64,000 nucleotides of DNA from UBA1413 sp037447215 (GTDB lineage: Bacteria; Bacteroidota; Bacteroidia; Bacteroidales; Prolixibacteraceae): contig JBBIHB010000015.1 in NCBI GenBank assembly GCA_037447215.1, positions 1-64,000 of the forward strand, read 5' to 3'. The notes under the pieces are model-generated. The model searched no databases, was not told the DNA's origin, and worked only from the letters and a program-made list of their open reading frames with translations. The position numbers were made by a program, and so were the translations under genes. How positions within the stretch are numbered: the stretch's first letter is position 1; every line of letters begins with the position of its first letter. Of the stretch, positions 26,415 to 35,772 are shown one piece after another.

Positions 26415-26851
26415 GTGGTTCGTTTTTAAAATGAATTAATGAGTGCAAAGTTCGTCTAAAATTAAATCAAATACAAATACAGGTGTTGAAATATGGACAA
26501 GATACTGATAAGTTAACTGAATTACAATAAAAAATTTAAAACATTATTTTTTTCGGTTACCCCTGTTATTTTTTGATATGATAATGACTATTTTATGTCA
26601 ATATAAAATATATTGCCCATATATTTAAACCATTTGACTTTTTTTTAAAATATTTAATACTTCAAATGAATATGATTGTTTTTTGATGTTTTATTATATT
26701 TTTTATATTTATTTTTAATATAGCCTATATTTAATAATAGTATTAATGTTAATATTATATGAATATTTTAATATAACCCTATTTTTTTATATATTAATTA
26801 TAATTTATTTAGAATACATTTGAACCAGAATAAATTAAAAAACTAAAAATT
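26415..26851. other. Extremely AT-rich leader region before glnN
   Basis: No coding frame. From about 26520 to 26850 the sequence is strongly AT-rich with many runs of A and T and several TATA-like elements, in contrast to the flanking genes. A TACATTTG box sits near its 3' end. It probably contains the glnN promoter and possibly binding sites for nitrogen control, but no specific operator can be named. Confidence 0.5.
26815..26822 (+). promoter_or_regulatory. Bacteroidota -7 box TACATTTG before glnN
   Basis: An exact TAnnTTTG match, 29 bp before the glnN ATG. No matching -33 TTTG is seen, as expected if an activator is needed. The box is the only such match close to the gene. Confidence 0.5.
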
Positions 26852-29041
26852 ATGGCAGTATTCAGATTTAAAGCACTTGAGGAAGTATTGAACAGGCAGC
26901 CTGGCCCAATCATCCGTGATGAAGTTTTAACTTCGGATTATTATAGCTCATTGGTTTTCGATAAACCTAAAATGAAAAAGTACCTATCTCGTGAAGCCTA
27001 TAAAGCAGTAATTGATGCAATTGAAACAGGTACTCCAATCGACCGTAAGATGGCAGAACAAGTTGCACATGGAATGAAAACATGGGCACTCGAAAACGGG
27101 GCAACCCATTACACCCACTGGTTCCATCCGCTTACCGACGGCACTGCTGAAAAACATGATGCATTTATTGAGCTTTCGAGTCTTGGGGGAGTAATAGAAT
27201 CATTCAGGGGAGAATTACTTGCACAACAGGAACCCGATGCATCTTCTTTCCCAAGTGGTGGTATAAGGCAGACTTTCGAAGCAAGGGGTTACACCGCATG
27301 GGATCCGTCGTCACCGGCATTTATCAGTGAAACCACGTTAACTATTCCTACTATTTTCATCAGTTACACGGGTGAAGCACTCGATTATAAAACACCTCTC
27401 CTACGTTCGATCCGTGCCATTGATCATTCAGCCACTGGAGTTGCCCAGTATTTTGACAAAACTGTAACCTCAGTACAATCGAATTTAGGATGGGAGCAGG
27501 AGTATTTCCTGATTGACGAAGCCTTATTTATGGCACGTCCCGACCTTATGCTGACCGGCAGAACTTTAATGGGTCATTCCTCTGCAAAAGACCAACAGCT
27601 CGAAGACCATTATTTCAGTTCAATTCCTACAAGGGTCAACCGTTATATGATCGACTTTGAAAATGAAGCATATAAATTGGGTATCCCCATAAAAACACGC
27701 CATAACGAGGTTGCACCCAATCAGTTTGAAGTTGCCCCCATTTTCGAGGAGATGAACCTTGCAAATGACCACAACCAGCTCATAATGGATATTATGCATA
27801 AAGTGGCACGGCGCCATAAATTCAGGGTACTGTTCCACGAAAAACCATTTGTTGGTGTTAATGGCTCGGGTAAGCATAACAACTGGTCGCTTTCTACCAA
27901 TACAGGTGTAAATCTCTATTCTCCTGGTAAAAACCCGAAATCGAACCTCCAGTTCCTAACTTTTGTAATTAACACCCTGAAAGCTGTCCACGACGGCCAG
28001 GACCTTCTCAGGGCAAGTATTTATAACGCTGCCAACCAGCACCGGCTGGGCGCAAACGAAGCTCCGCCATCTATCATTTCGGTATTCCTCGGCACCGAGG
28101 TTACCCGGATGTTGGATATTATGGAGAATGCAGTTACCGACAGGAAAATGACTCCGGATGAAAAAACTGCACTGAAATTGAATATCGGCCGGATTCCTGA
28201 AATTATTCTTGATACTACCGACCGTAACCGTACTTCGCCGTTTGCCTTTACCGGCAACCGTTTCGAATACCGTGCTGTTGGTTCATCGGCCAACTGTGCA
28301 TCGGCACTCATTGTTTTAAATACCTTGGTTGCCAATCAGTTAAATAAATTCAAAGCCGAAGTGGATAGCCTTATTGAAGCCGGGACTAAGAAAGACGAAG
28401 CAATTTTTCAGGTATTGAAACGGTTGATTATTGAATCGAAGCCCATCCGCTTCAATGGCAACGGTTACAGCGAAGAGTGGGTTGAAGAAGCTGCCCGCAG
28501 GGGACTTTCCAATGTAAAACAAGTTCCAGAGGCTTTATCAGCTTACCTGCGTACCGAATATGTAAAAATGTTTGAGCAACTCGAAGTTTTTGATCATAAA
28601 GAACTTCACGGACGTGTTGAAGTTGAATATGAAAAGTTCATTAAAAAAATTCAGATTGAATCACGTGTCCTTGGCGATTTAGCCATTAACCACATTGTTC
28701 CGGTTGCAGTAAAATATCAGACCTTGCTTCTTGAAAATGTTCGTCACATGAAGGAGGTATTCACCAGCAGCGAATTCGAAGAAATGGCGAGCGGGCGCAA
28801 AAATCTGATCAAGGAAATCGGACGTCATATTTCAACCATCAAGAGTAAGGTGAACGATATGATTGAAGCACGTAAAAAAGCAAATGTAATTGACGATGTT
28901 GTTGAAAAAGCAATTGCTTACGACGAAACCGTATTCCCATATCTGGCCGAAATCCGTTACCACATCGATAAACTTGAATTGATAGTGGATAATGAGCTCT
29001 GGCCGTTACCAAAATACCGTGAGTTGTTGTTTATCAGATAG
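26852..29041 (+). CDS. glnN: Glutamine synthetase type III
   Basis: A protein of 729 residues, the characteristic length of GSIII (GlnN), far longer than GSI. It makes glutamine from glutamate, ammonia and ATP. Conserved segments are NGATHYTHWFHPLTDGTAEKHDAF, GWEQEYFLID, NRYMIDFENEAYKLGIPIKTRHNEVAPNQFEVAPIFEE, NDHNQLIMDIM, and RNRTSPFAFTGNRFEYRAVGSSANCA. It is a single-gene unit with a terminator after it. The AT-rich upstream region suggests regulated expression. Confidence 0.97.
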   Translation: MAVFRFKALEEVLNRQPGPIIRDEVLTSDYYSSLVFDKPKMKKYLSREAYKAVIDAIETGTPIDRKMAEQVAHGMKTWALENGATHYTHWFHPLTDGTAEKHDAFIELSSLGGVIESFRGELLAQQEPDASSFPSGGIRQTFEARGYTAWDPSSPAFISETTLTIPTIFISYTGEALDYKTPLLRSIRAIDHSATGVAQYFDKTVTSVQSNLGWEQEYFLIDEALFMARPDLMLTGRTLMGHSSAKDQQLEDHYFSSIPTRVNRYMIDFENEAYKLGIPIKTRHNEVAPNQFEVAPIFEEMNLANDHNQLIMDIMHKVARRHKFRVLFHEKPFVGVNGSGKHNNWSLSTNTGVNLYSPGKNPKSNLQFLTFVINTLKAVHDGQDLLRASIYNAANQHRLGANEAPPSIISVFLGTEVTRMLDIMENAVTDRKMTPDEKTALKLNIGRIPEIILDTTDRNRTSPFAFTGNRFEYRAVGSSANCASALIVLNTLVANQLNKFKAEVDSLIEAGTKKDEAIFQVLKRLIIESKPIRFNGNGYSEEWVEEAARRGLSNVKQVPEALSAYLRTEYVKMFEQLEVFDHKELHGRVEVEYEKFIKKIQIESRVLGDLAINHIVPVAVKYQTLLLENVRHMKEVFTSSEFEEMASGRKNLIKEIGRHISTIKSKVNDMIEARKKANVIDDVVEKAIAYDETVFPYLAEIRYHIDKLELIVDNELWPLPKYRELLFIR

Positions 29042-29080
29042 TGTAAAGGAATCAGTTAAGAAGGTTTGTTTGTACAATGT

Positions 29081-29114
29081 TGAAGGGTCCGGGAAAGGGC
29101 CCTTCACTTTTTTC
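29081..29114 (+). terminator. Rho-independent terminator of glnN
   Basis: A 9-bp stem (gaagggtcc / gggcccttc, one G-U pair) with a 6-nt loop, followed by acttttttc. It ends the glnN transcript about 40 bp after its stop. Confidence 0.8.
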
Positions 29115-29200
29115 AGAACTTAATACTAAGCAGTGCCATTCACCGTTTATACAAAATCTGGAAATAAAATATACTTTTACTTCCCGAATTTCGGATTTAT

Positions 29201-31195
29201 ATGAGAGAATTCAATTGGATTATCATATCACTGATTTTAATTACATTAGCCTCATGTTCTACGACGAAGTTAGGTCGGGTGGCGCAATCGTCGCAGGAGA
29301 TTGGCGAATATTATAAAGCCATTGAAAAATACCGGAAAGCCAACCGGAAAGAAAAAGACCGTGAAAAACGGATGGAATACACCTACGCCATTGCAGAATG
29401 TTACCGCTACATTGGCCAATACGAAATGGCTGCGCTATATTATCGCAATACCATACGCCGCAGCCACCCTGACCCGAAGGCATATCTGTGGTATGCCGAA
29501 ATGTTGCGTTCCTCGCAAAAATATGAAGAGGCAATTGAAAACTACCGTCTTTACCTTGAACAATCGCCAGGAGACCAAAGAGCTCTGAACGGGATTGAAT
29601 CAATCAGGCTAACACAACTTTGGACTGCCAATCCCACCAAACATATCATCAACCCGGTGAAAGAACTGAATTCACGCGAGAGCGATTACAGTCCGATATA
29701 TGTGGGAGGCCGTGATAACGAAGTAATTTTCACATCGACCAGGAAAGCCTCCACCGGCAAACGAAGGAGCATGATAACCGGACAGACTTATGCCGACCTT
29801 TGGCGTTCGCAGTTCAATGTACAAAGGCAAAAATGGGGCGAACCGCAACCATTAGACCAGAACCAAATTGTTAACACAACTGCCGAAGAAGGTGCTGCCT
29901 CACTTTCCGGAATAGGCGATCAAATGATTTTCACAAGGTGCATCTACGATAAAACCCGCAACTCACCACCACAATTATTTAACACCTCACAGGTGAGGGG
30001 GAGCTGGGCTGAACCCAATCGGCTCGACATTCACGGCGATTCATTAATGGCAGCGCATCCAGCCCTGTCTCCCGATGGCAATTTTCTGTTTTTTGTGTCG
30101 GATGCCCCTGTTGGTGAAGGGGGAGAGGACATATGGATGGCCGAAAAAAGCGGTGGGGCATATAAAAGCCCGGTTAATTTGGGTCCACAAATCAATACTC
30201 CCGGTGATGAAATGTTCCCTTATGTCCGTGATAATGGCGAACTATATTTTTCGTCAAATTATCATCCCGGAATGGGAGGTTTCGACATTTTCAGGGCAAC
30301 AAGAGATGAAAATGGAAATTGGACCGTCGAAAACATGGGGTATCCCGTAAATTCGGCCGGCGATGATTTCGGTATTGCATTCATACAGGGGCGTAACGAA
30401 GGGATGTTTTCATCAAACCGAAAAGGTTCACGAAACGATGATATTTATTCATTTTTTGTGCCTCCCACAATATTCCAGTTGGCTGGCGAAGTATTCAACA
30501 AGGAATTGAATACTCCAATGGATGGTGTCACTGTAAGAATAATCGGCACCGATGGAACAAACCTGAGAATGAGTACCCAGAACGGTAAATTCCAAATGAG
30601 GCTTCAGCCCGGAACTGAATATATTGTTGCCGGATACCGTGAAGGCTTCCTGATTGACAAATCGTCGATAACTACCGAAGGGCTCACTGACAGTAAAGAT
30701 TTCAGAGTAGAATTGTTCCTTAGTCCAATCGATAATCCCATCAAACTCGATAATATTAATTACGCTTTTGGCAGCGCCGACCTTCTACCTGAATCGATTA
30801 TTGAACTCGATACTTTAATTACCCTTCTCCAGGCCAATCCGACCATCACCATCGAATTGATGGCACATACCGACCATGTGGGTAGTGAACAATTCAACTT
30901 TGAGCTATCGCAACGACGGGCTCAAAGCGTGGTAAACTACCTGATTGAGAAAGGGATAAGCCCGCAGCGGCTTGTAGCCAAAGGTTATGGCGAAACCTGG
31001 CCAAAAACAGTTACCCGCGAAATTGCAGCACAATACGATTTCCTGAAGCGGGGCGATATCCTCACCGAGGAGTTTATTATGAAATTGCCAACCGAAGAGC
31101 AAAGGCAAATTTCGCAGGGGATAAACCGAAGGACCGAGTTCAGGGTTCTGCGTACCGATTACATCGAGCGTTTCCCGGCCGATCCTCAACGATAA
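29201..31195 (+). CDS. porE: PorE-like OmpA-family lipoprotein of the type IX secretion system
   Basis: A protein of 664 residues. A lipoprotein signal (IISLILITLASC) is followed by TPR repeats (residues about 30-140, AIEKYRKANRK, YAIAECYRYIGQYEMAALYYR, YEEAIENYRLYLEQSPGDQRAL), then a PD40/WD40-like propeller (DYSPIYVGGRDNEVIFTSTR, AAHPALSPDGNFLFFVSD, DEMFPYVRDNGELYFSSNYH), a carboxypeptidase-regulatory-like domain (TPMDGVTVRIIG), and an OmpA peptidoglycan-binding domain (NPTITIELMAHTDHVGSEQFNFELSQRRAQSVVNYL). TPR-propeller-CRD-OmpA is the published layout of PorE (PG1058 in Porphyromonas gingivalis), which links the T9SS trans-envelope complex to peptidoglycan. Assigned by domain order only; other OmpA-WD40 proteins occur in this phylum. 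Confidence 0.75.
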   Translation: MREFNWIIISLILITLASCSTTKLGRVAQSSQEIGEYYKAIEKYRKANRKEKDREKRMEYTYAIAECYRYIGQYEMAALYYRNTIRRSHPDPKAYLWYAEMLRSSQKYEEAIENYRLYLEQSPGDQRALNGIESIRLTQLWTANPTKHIINPVKELNSRESDYSPIYVGGRDNEVIFTSTRKASTGKRRSMITGQTYADLWRSQFNVQRQKWGEPQPLDQNQIVNTTAEEGAASLSGIGDQMIFTRCIYDKTRNSPPQLFNTSQVRGSWAEPNRLDIHGDSLMAAHPALSPDGNFLFFVSDAPVGEGGEDIWMAEKSGGAYKSPVNLGPQINTPGDEMFPYVRDNGELYFSSNYHPGMGGFDIFRATRDENGNWTVENMGYPVNSAGDDFGIAFIQGRNEGMFSSNRKGSRNDDIYSFFVPPTIFQLAGEVFNKELNTPMDGVTVRIIGTDGTNLRMSTQNGKFQMRLQPGTEYIVAGYREGFLIDKSSITTEGLTDSKDFRVELFLSPIDNPIKLDNINYAFGSADLLPESIIELDTLITLLQANPTITIELMAHTDHVGSEQFNFELSQRRAQSVVNYLIEKGISPQRLVAKGYGETWPKTVTREIAAQYDFLKRGDILTEEFIMKLPTEEQRQISQGINRRTEFRVLRTDYIERFPADPQR

Positions 31196-32464
31196 TTACA
31201 TCCTTATTAGCTTGTTGCCCACATGGCATTTCAGGCATTTTCTCGCCGAACAATACCGGGTTTTTAACTGTATCAAAGCTTGCGTATCGAATGCGGAGTG
31301 TGGCCTAACATCTAATTTTTGCCATCCGGAAATCACCGAATTGGTTTCGGGCGACAAATGTTCGAGCCATTCAATGGCATTTTCTTTTAAATGGTGTTTA
31401 TTGTTTTGTTCACCATAAACAAACAGGAAAGGAATTACTGTGTTTATAATAATATTTTCGGTAGCGCTATTGCCAAGGTTTTTTGAAGTTTCACGGGAAA
31501 CAAGCCCGAATTTGTAGTGAGTATCCCAGTATGGGGAGGCCTTTACATTAAACATTCCTTTAAGCTCGTTCAGTGATCCGGTTTCGGTTATTTTTGAGAA
31601 TAGTCCCGATGAACGGTATATTAATGCGGCAAATTGGGCAATCCGGATGGTTGGAAAATTTACTGGCCTTAACCTGAGATACTTCCAGAGGTGGCCCGGA
31701 ATGGGTTTAAGGGAATATTTTTTCATCAGGAATTCATACTCTTTCCTGAGTTCAAAATAATAATCGTCGGCCCATAAAAGCTCTGACAACAAGCCAGATT
31801 GGCCAAATAGCAATGCCTCAATCTGGAAAGGATTGTCTTTATGTTTTCCGAGTATATTCATGGGCAGCGACTTTGCCATCAGCTCGAATGGCATGGCATT
31901 GGTTTTAAATCCGAAATTTCGGGCAAGAAACTGATAAAACGTCTCATTCCAATTTCGTTGGTTTTGATGGAGTTTTTCCATGATTTCCCCGGTTTTTTCC
32001 TGTAACCTTTCAACAAGCAGGCGGTTAAAACCAATCCTAAGCACAATCGGATCAATAGAAAGGAAACGGGATTGACATGGTATCCAGGCTTTTGAGTTGA
32101 GAAGACTCCGGTAATTTTCGAGCAGAACCGGAGAGTAGTTTAGTACCATTGCCGGAATTTTATTTCCTGATTTCCTGAAAACATCCTGATCAAAAGAATC
32201 CACAACATGCAGAATAATACTGTCATAAGCATAATCTGCCTGATGCCGGTGTTTTAACCAGTCGGAAGCCATCCGGTGAATTTCGATATTACCCACCCAT
32301 AGTGTATCATCAATACGCACTTTTGCATTGAAAAAATCGGGCCCTGAGTCAGTGTTGCGGACGCCGGGGTCCAACACTTCAATCCGCTCACCATCTGTAG
32401 ATTTTATATTTTCGGTATCAAAAAGGCGCTGTTCCCATATAAATTGCAAAAAGTCTTCGGTCAT
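31196..32464 (-). CDS. DUF2851 family protein
   Basis: A protein of 422 residues. The N-terminus (MTEDFLQFIWEQRLFD, VRNTDSGPDFFNAKVRIDDTLWVGNIEIHRMASDWLKHRHQ) matches the DUF2851 family as I recall it. No enzymatic motif is known to me. The C-terminal end CSARKCLKCHVGNKLIRM contains a small cysteine cluster that could bind zinc. The gene converges directly with porE, with stop codons touching (31195/31196) and no terminator between them. Function unknown. Confidence 0.75.
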   Translation of the reverse strand: MTEDFLQFIWEQRLFDTENIKSTDGERIEVLDPGVRNTDSGPDFFNAKVRIDDTLWVGNIEIHRMASDWLKHRHQADYAYDSIILHVVDSFDQDVFRKSGNKIPAMVLNYSPVLLENYRSLLNSKAWIPCQSRFLSIDPIVLRIGFNRLLVERLQEKTGEIMEKLHQNQRNWNETFYQFLARNFGFKTNAMPFELMAKSLPMNILGKHKDNPFQIEALLFGQSGLLSELLWADDYYFELRKEYEFLMKKYSLKPIPGHLWKYLRLRPVNFPTIRIAQFAALIYRSSGLFSKITETGSLNELKGMFNVKASPYWDTHYKFGLVSRETSKNLGNSATENIIINTVIPFLFVYGEQNNKHHLKENAIEWLEHLSPETNSVISGWQKLDVRPHSAFDTQALIQLKTRYCSARKCLKCHVGNKLIRM

Positions 32465-32628
32465 AATCAGATTGTCTGGATAATTACTGCAAGTTTCCTA
32501 CCTGAAAACAATACTCGTTCTGAAATAATTCCGAAATATAGAAAATATTATGGATATATGTTTAATAACAAAGGATTAAGATTAACCAAATTCCCTCTTT
32601 CGAAACAAAATACAGAAAATGATTATAG

Positions 32629-33162
32629 CTACCGGGCTGTAAATTTCCGGGTTGTTTCCCACAAAACAATTCCGGCGCTAACCGAAACGTTGAACGAGTG
32701 TTTGGTGCCGAATTGAGGAATCTCAATAACGCCATGACAGATATCAATAACACTCTGATGTACGCCATTCACTTCGTTGCCAAAAACCAACGCCAGTTTT
32801 TCGATACCCGAAAGATCAAAATCAGGAAGCATAATACTATTTTGAACCTGTTCTACGGCAAAAACTTTATATCCATTAACTTTTAAACCGATTACAGCTT
32901 GCCTGGTTTCTTTAATATATTCCCATAAAACTGATTTTTCGGCATCGAGGGCAGCTTTGTGTATCTCTTTATTTGGCGGGGTTGCTGTTATCCCACATAA
33001 ATATAATTTTTCAATATTCAGGGCATCGCAGGTCCGGAAAACCGAACCGATGTTATGGCAGCTTCTCAGGTTATCGAGAACCACCACCACCGGCAATTTG
33101 GGGGACTTTTGAAATTCTTCAACCGAAAGTCGGTTCAAATCATCTATACTAAGTTTTTTCAT
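32629..33162 (-). CDS. TrmH/SpoU family RNA 2'-O-methyltransferase
   Basis: A protein of 177 residues, a compact SPOUT knot domain. Motif 1 is VVVLDNLRSCHNIGSVFRTCDA; motif 2 is LALVFGNEVNGVHQSVIDICHG; motif 3 is EIPQFGTKHSFNVSVSAGIVLWE, with the conserved Asn-Ser knot residues. It probably methylates ribose in tRNA or rRNA; the target cannot be named. It has no added RNA-binding domain. The DUF2851 gene follows on the same strand after about 165 bp. Confidence 0.9.
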   Translation of the reverse strand: MKKLSIDDLNRLSVEEFQKSPKLPVVVVLDNLRSCHNIGSVFRTCDALNIEKLYLCGITATPPNKEIHKAALDAEKSVLWEYIKETRQAVIGLKVNGYKVFAVEQVQNSIMLPDFDLSGIEKLALVFGNEVNGVHQSVIDICHGVIEIPQFGTKHSFNVSVSAGIVLWETTRKFTAR

Positions 33163-33270
33163 AACTGATAACTTTGAACCTGCCCGAAAGTTTCGCCCCG
33201 TCCAGAATCGATCTTTCGGGACTGCCCGAATGATTCGTTCAGGTGGGCTGGCAGGCGGGATATGAACTTT
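33163..33270. repeat. Palindromic intergenic repeat, copy A (related to 63019-63055)
   Basis: This gap carries inverted elements: cccgaaag ... ctttcggg, then from 33221 actgcccgaatgattcgttc and aggtgggctggcaggcggga. The second block is an imperfect palindrome with GCCCG/CGGGC arms and matches the reverse complement of 63019-63055 at most positions, including the ATCATTCAGG-like core. It is unlike a terminator, since no T run follows either arm. Confidence 0.5.
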
Positions 33271-34539
33271 TCAAATTTCTTTTCTCCTTACAGGCAGGGT
33301 CATACACCTTGCCCCGCCACCTCCTCTGGCAAGCTCCGAGCCAGCAATTGTAACCACGCACTTATGGTAGTCATCAGGCGATTTTTTCCCGGCAATAACA
33401 TCTTTAGCTGCTATAATTTCGAAACCATTTTTATTCAGTTCATTCAAAGTGTGAATATTCCGTTCATATCCAATAATTTTTCCGGGTGAAAATGCAAAGA
33501 AATTTGCACCGCTGTGCCATTGCTCGCGTTCCTGTATCCAGGGATCGGCCTTACCTCCGCACGATATGGGCTTCAAATCCATACCAAGCTCCTTCAGGCA
33601 TTGCAGAATATTTGCCACCTGAGATATATGCTTAACATTTCCGTTATCAATTTCAACATGAATAGTCCTGTATCGGTTCTGCTCAAAAATAATCGGTTCG
33701 TACACCATACAGGAATCTTGCGAGAGGAAGGTAAAAACCATATCGAGATGAATAAAAGACTCAGGGACAGCAGGCAATTCCTGGACAATAATATGCCGGC
33801 GTTCGGGTGAATGTAACTTAATCTGATCAGTAACAAAATCGATTCCTTTGGTATTGGTCCTTATTCCGGTCCCAATTACCTGTATATCCTTCCTTGCAAC
33901 CAGAAAATCGCCCCCTTCGATGGTTGCTTTCCCTGAAAAATAGTTTTGTTTTTCGGCTACAACCGGATTGTATGTCTTTGTTTCAAAAAACGGGTGATGG
34001 TTAAAAATGGACTCCATGATAATCGATTCGCGCTCGCGCACCCTGTTGGCCATCCTTCCAATAACCATGCTCCCATTGACACCCATTGCCGAATCGCGTG
34101 TAAAAAACAGATTATGAAGCGGCCTGAGCAAAAACCTTTCCTCGCTCAGGTAATGAGTAAGATTGTTCTTTTCGAGGGGTACACCTTCAATAAGCTGACG
34201 TGCTATCACTTTGCTATCAAGTTCAGCCAATTTCTGTGCTGATGGGCACACTTCTTCGTTGCAACAAATATCCTGTAACAACTTCAGTTTCAGTTCACTA
34301 TTTTCCAAAATATCAGAAAGAAGGTCGGATACCTCGAAAATTGTTGCTACTTTCGACAATACCCCTTTCAACTGATCATACTCCTTCGTGGCAATCGAAA
34401 GGTTTAATATATCACTGTATAATGCCCTTTCAGCATTCCGGGGAGTCATATTTTCCACCTCCGGGCCTGGCCGGTGCAAAATTACAGATTCGAGCCTGCC
34501 AACTTCGGAAGTAATGCTGGTACTGATCTTTTCTACCAT
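33271..34539 (-). CDS. Arginine deiminase-family amidinotransferase (ArcA-like)
   Basis: About 422 residues from ATG 34539 (MVEKISTSI). Guanidino-group-modifying fold with motifs of arginine deiminase: SEVGRLESVILHRPGPE at the N-terminus, NLFFTRDSAM, IEGGDFLV, HLDMVFTF (catalytic His-Asp) and GGGARCMTLPVRR (catalytic Cys), as in bacterial ArcA, which converts arginine to citrulline and ammonia. No ornithine transcarbamylase, carbamate kinase or antiporter is nearby, so it is not in a classical arc operon. A -7 promoter box precedes it. Confidence 0.85.
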   Translation of the reverse strand: MVEKISTSITSEVGRLESVILHRPGPEVENMTPRNAERALYSDILNLSIATKEYDQLKGVLSKVATIFEVSDLLSDILENSELKLKLLQDICCNEEVCPSAQKLAELDSKVIARQLIEGVPLEKNNLTHYLSEERFLLRPLHNLFFTRDSAMGVNGSMVIGRMANRVRERESIIMESIFNHHPFFETKTYNPVVAEKQNYFSGKATIEGGDFLVARKDIQVIGTGIRTNTKGIDFVTDQIKLHSPERRHIIVQELPAVPESFIHLDMVFTFLSQDSCMVYEPIIFEQNRYRTIHVEIDNGNVKHISQVANILQCLKELGMDLKPISCGGKADPWIQEREQWHSGANFFAFSPGKIIGYERNIHTLNELNKNGFEIIAAKDVIAGKKSPDDYHKCVVTIAGSELARGGGGARCMTLPVRRKEI

Positions 34540-34561
34540 GGTCTGATTTTCGAACTGTGCG

Positions 34562-34569
34562 CAAAGATA
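34562..34569 (-). promoter_or_regulatory. Bacteroidota -7 box TATCTTTG for arginine deiminase-like gene
   Basis: An exact TAnnTTTG match on the minus strand, with predicted transcription start near 34555 and a leader of about 16 nt to ATG 34539. It lies in the divergent region shared with the DUF4294 gene, whose own box is on the other strand about 45 bp away. Confidence 0.5.
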
Positions 34570-34612
34570 CAAACTTTGATTCAGGCATAATGGAGGCTCC
34601 GATTTTTCGTTT

Positions 34613-34620
34613 TAATTTTG
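34613..34620 (+). promoter_or_regulatory. Possible -7 box TAATTTTG abutting the DUF4294 start
   Basis: The box matches TAnnTTTG but ends only 1 bp before the ATG at 34622. If real, transcription would start inside the annotated coding sequence, so either the true start is downstream or the match is by chance. It may point to a start at a later Met such as the one before LIVMAVLLL. Confidence 0.3.
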
Positions 34621-34621
34621 C

Positions 34622-35218
34622 ATGATGAACCATTTCCGATTTATGCTAATTGTTATGGCCGTTCTCCTGCTTCCGGAGGAAGCCTTAGGTCAGGTGCGCG
34701 ATAGTTCACGTTTAGGCATTGGCATTATTCAGGGACAGGATACCATTATCAACCGCCAGATCAAAGAGGTGTGGGTGTATCCCCAAAGGCAGTTCAAGAG
34801 CACACGCTACGAAAGACAATACTGGCGTCTTGTTCAGAGGGTAAAGAAAGTATTGCCTTATGCCAAAACTGCCAACCAACTACTCAGAAAATATGAACCG
34901 GAGTACCTGAAACTCAGTAAAGAAAGGGATAAACGCAATCTCATCAAAAAGGTGGAAGATGAACTTATGGCCCAATACAAGGAAGAATTTAAAAAAATGA
35001 GCATAACCGACGGAAAGGTTCTCATTAAACTGATTGACAGGGAAACGGGGAGGACAAGTTATACATTAATCAGGGAATTCAGGGGTGCCTTTATTGCCAC
35101 ATTCTGGCAGGGGATTGCACGCCTGTTTGGTAATAACCTCAAAGATGAATTTGATCCTTACGGTGAAGACCTGCTGATAGAAGAGATAGTAACACTGATT
35201 GAAATCGGTTATTTATGA
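34622..35218 (+). CDS. DUF4294 family secreted protein
   Basis: A protein of 198 residues. An N-terminal hydrophobic signal (MLIVMAVLLLPEEALGQ) precedes a charged region with WVYPQRQFKSTRYERQYWRLVQRVKKVLPYAKTANQLL and ITDGKVLIKLIDRETGRTSYTLIREFRGAFIATFWQG. The family is conserved in Bacteroidota as I recall it, of unknown function, often with this Arg-Trp-Arg and FWQGIARLFG pattern. Its stop overlaps the start of the thpR gene by 4 bp (ATGA). The exact start Met is uncertain; the pair ATGATG at 34622 is the first option. Confidence 0.8.
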   Translation: MMNHFRFMLIVMAVLLLPEEALGQVRDSSRLGIGIIQGQDTIINRQIKEVWVYPQRQFKSTRYERQYWRLVQRVKKVLPYAKTANQLLRKYEPEYLKLSKERDKRNLIKKVEDELMAQYKEEFKKMSITDGKVLIKLIDRETGRTSYTLIREFRGAFIATFWQGIARLFGNNLKDEFDPYGEDLLIEEIVTLIEIGYL

Positions 35219-35772
35219 AAAGATTGTTCATTGCTATCCCTTTTATTGCGACCCGGGAAACACTCGACGAACTGAACGAACTAAAATACCAATTCAGACG
35301 GGATTCCATTAGTTGGGTAAAGCCCGAAAACCTGCACTTCACATTACAATTCCTTGGCAATACAAAAGAGGAAACCATTCCGGTGGTTTCGGAAATACTC
35401 CAAAAAACAACTCAGGATTTTTCAAAAACTACAGGTCTTATTAAAGGGCTTAACTATTTTTCGCAAAAAGGTTATCCCAAAGTGATTTATTCGGAAACAA
35501 AAGGCATTTCCCAATTGGAAGAAATGGCCACTCGCATAAATACTGCCATTGAGCCTATGGGTTATTCCCCTGACCATAAAAAATTCAAATCGCACCTGAC
35601 ATTCGGGAGGATTAAAGAATTGAACGATGTTATTCATTTCAAAAGAATTATCGAAGCATTTAAGGAGAAACCTTTTCAAAAGTTCGATATTTCCGAAGTA
35701 ATCCTTTTCCAAAGTATTCTCACCCAGGAAGGTCCCATTTACAAACCTTTAGAAAAATTTGACCTGAAATAA
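35215..35772 (+). CDS. thpR: RNA 2',3'-cyclic phosphodiesterase ThpR (LigT)
   Basis: A protein of 185 residues of the 2H phosphoesterase superfamily. The two HxTx motifs are LHFTLQFLG (near residue 43) and SHLTFGRI (near residue 125). It opens 2',3'-cyclic phosphates on RNA. It overlaps the DUF4294 gene by 4 bp, suggesting translational coupling, though the functional link is unknown. Confidence 0.92.
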   Translation: MKRLFIAIPFIATRETLDELNELKYQFRRDSISWVKPENLHFTLQFLGNTKEETIPVVSEILQKTTQDFSKTTGLIKGLNYFSQKGYPKVIYSETKGISQLEEMATRINTAIEPMGYSPDHKKFKSHLTFGRIKELNDVIHFKRIIEAFKEKPFQKFDISEVILFQSILTQEGPIYKPLEKFDLK

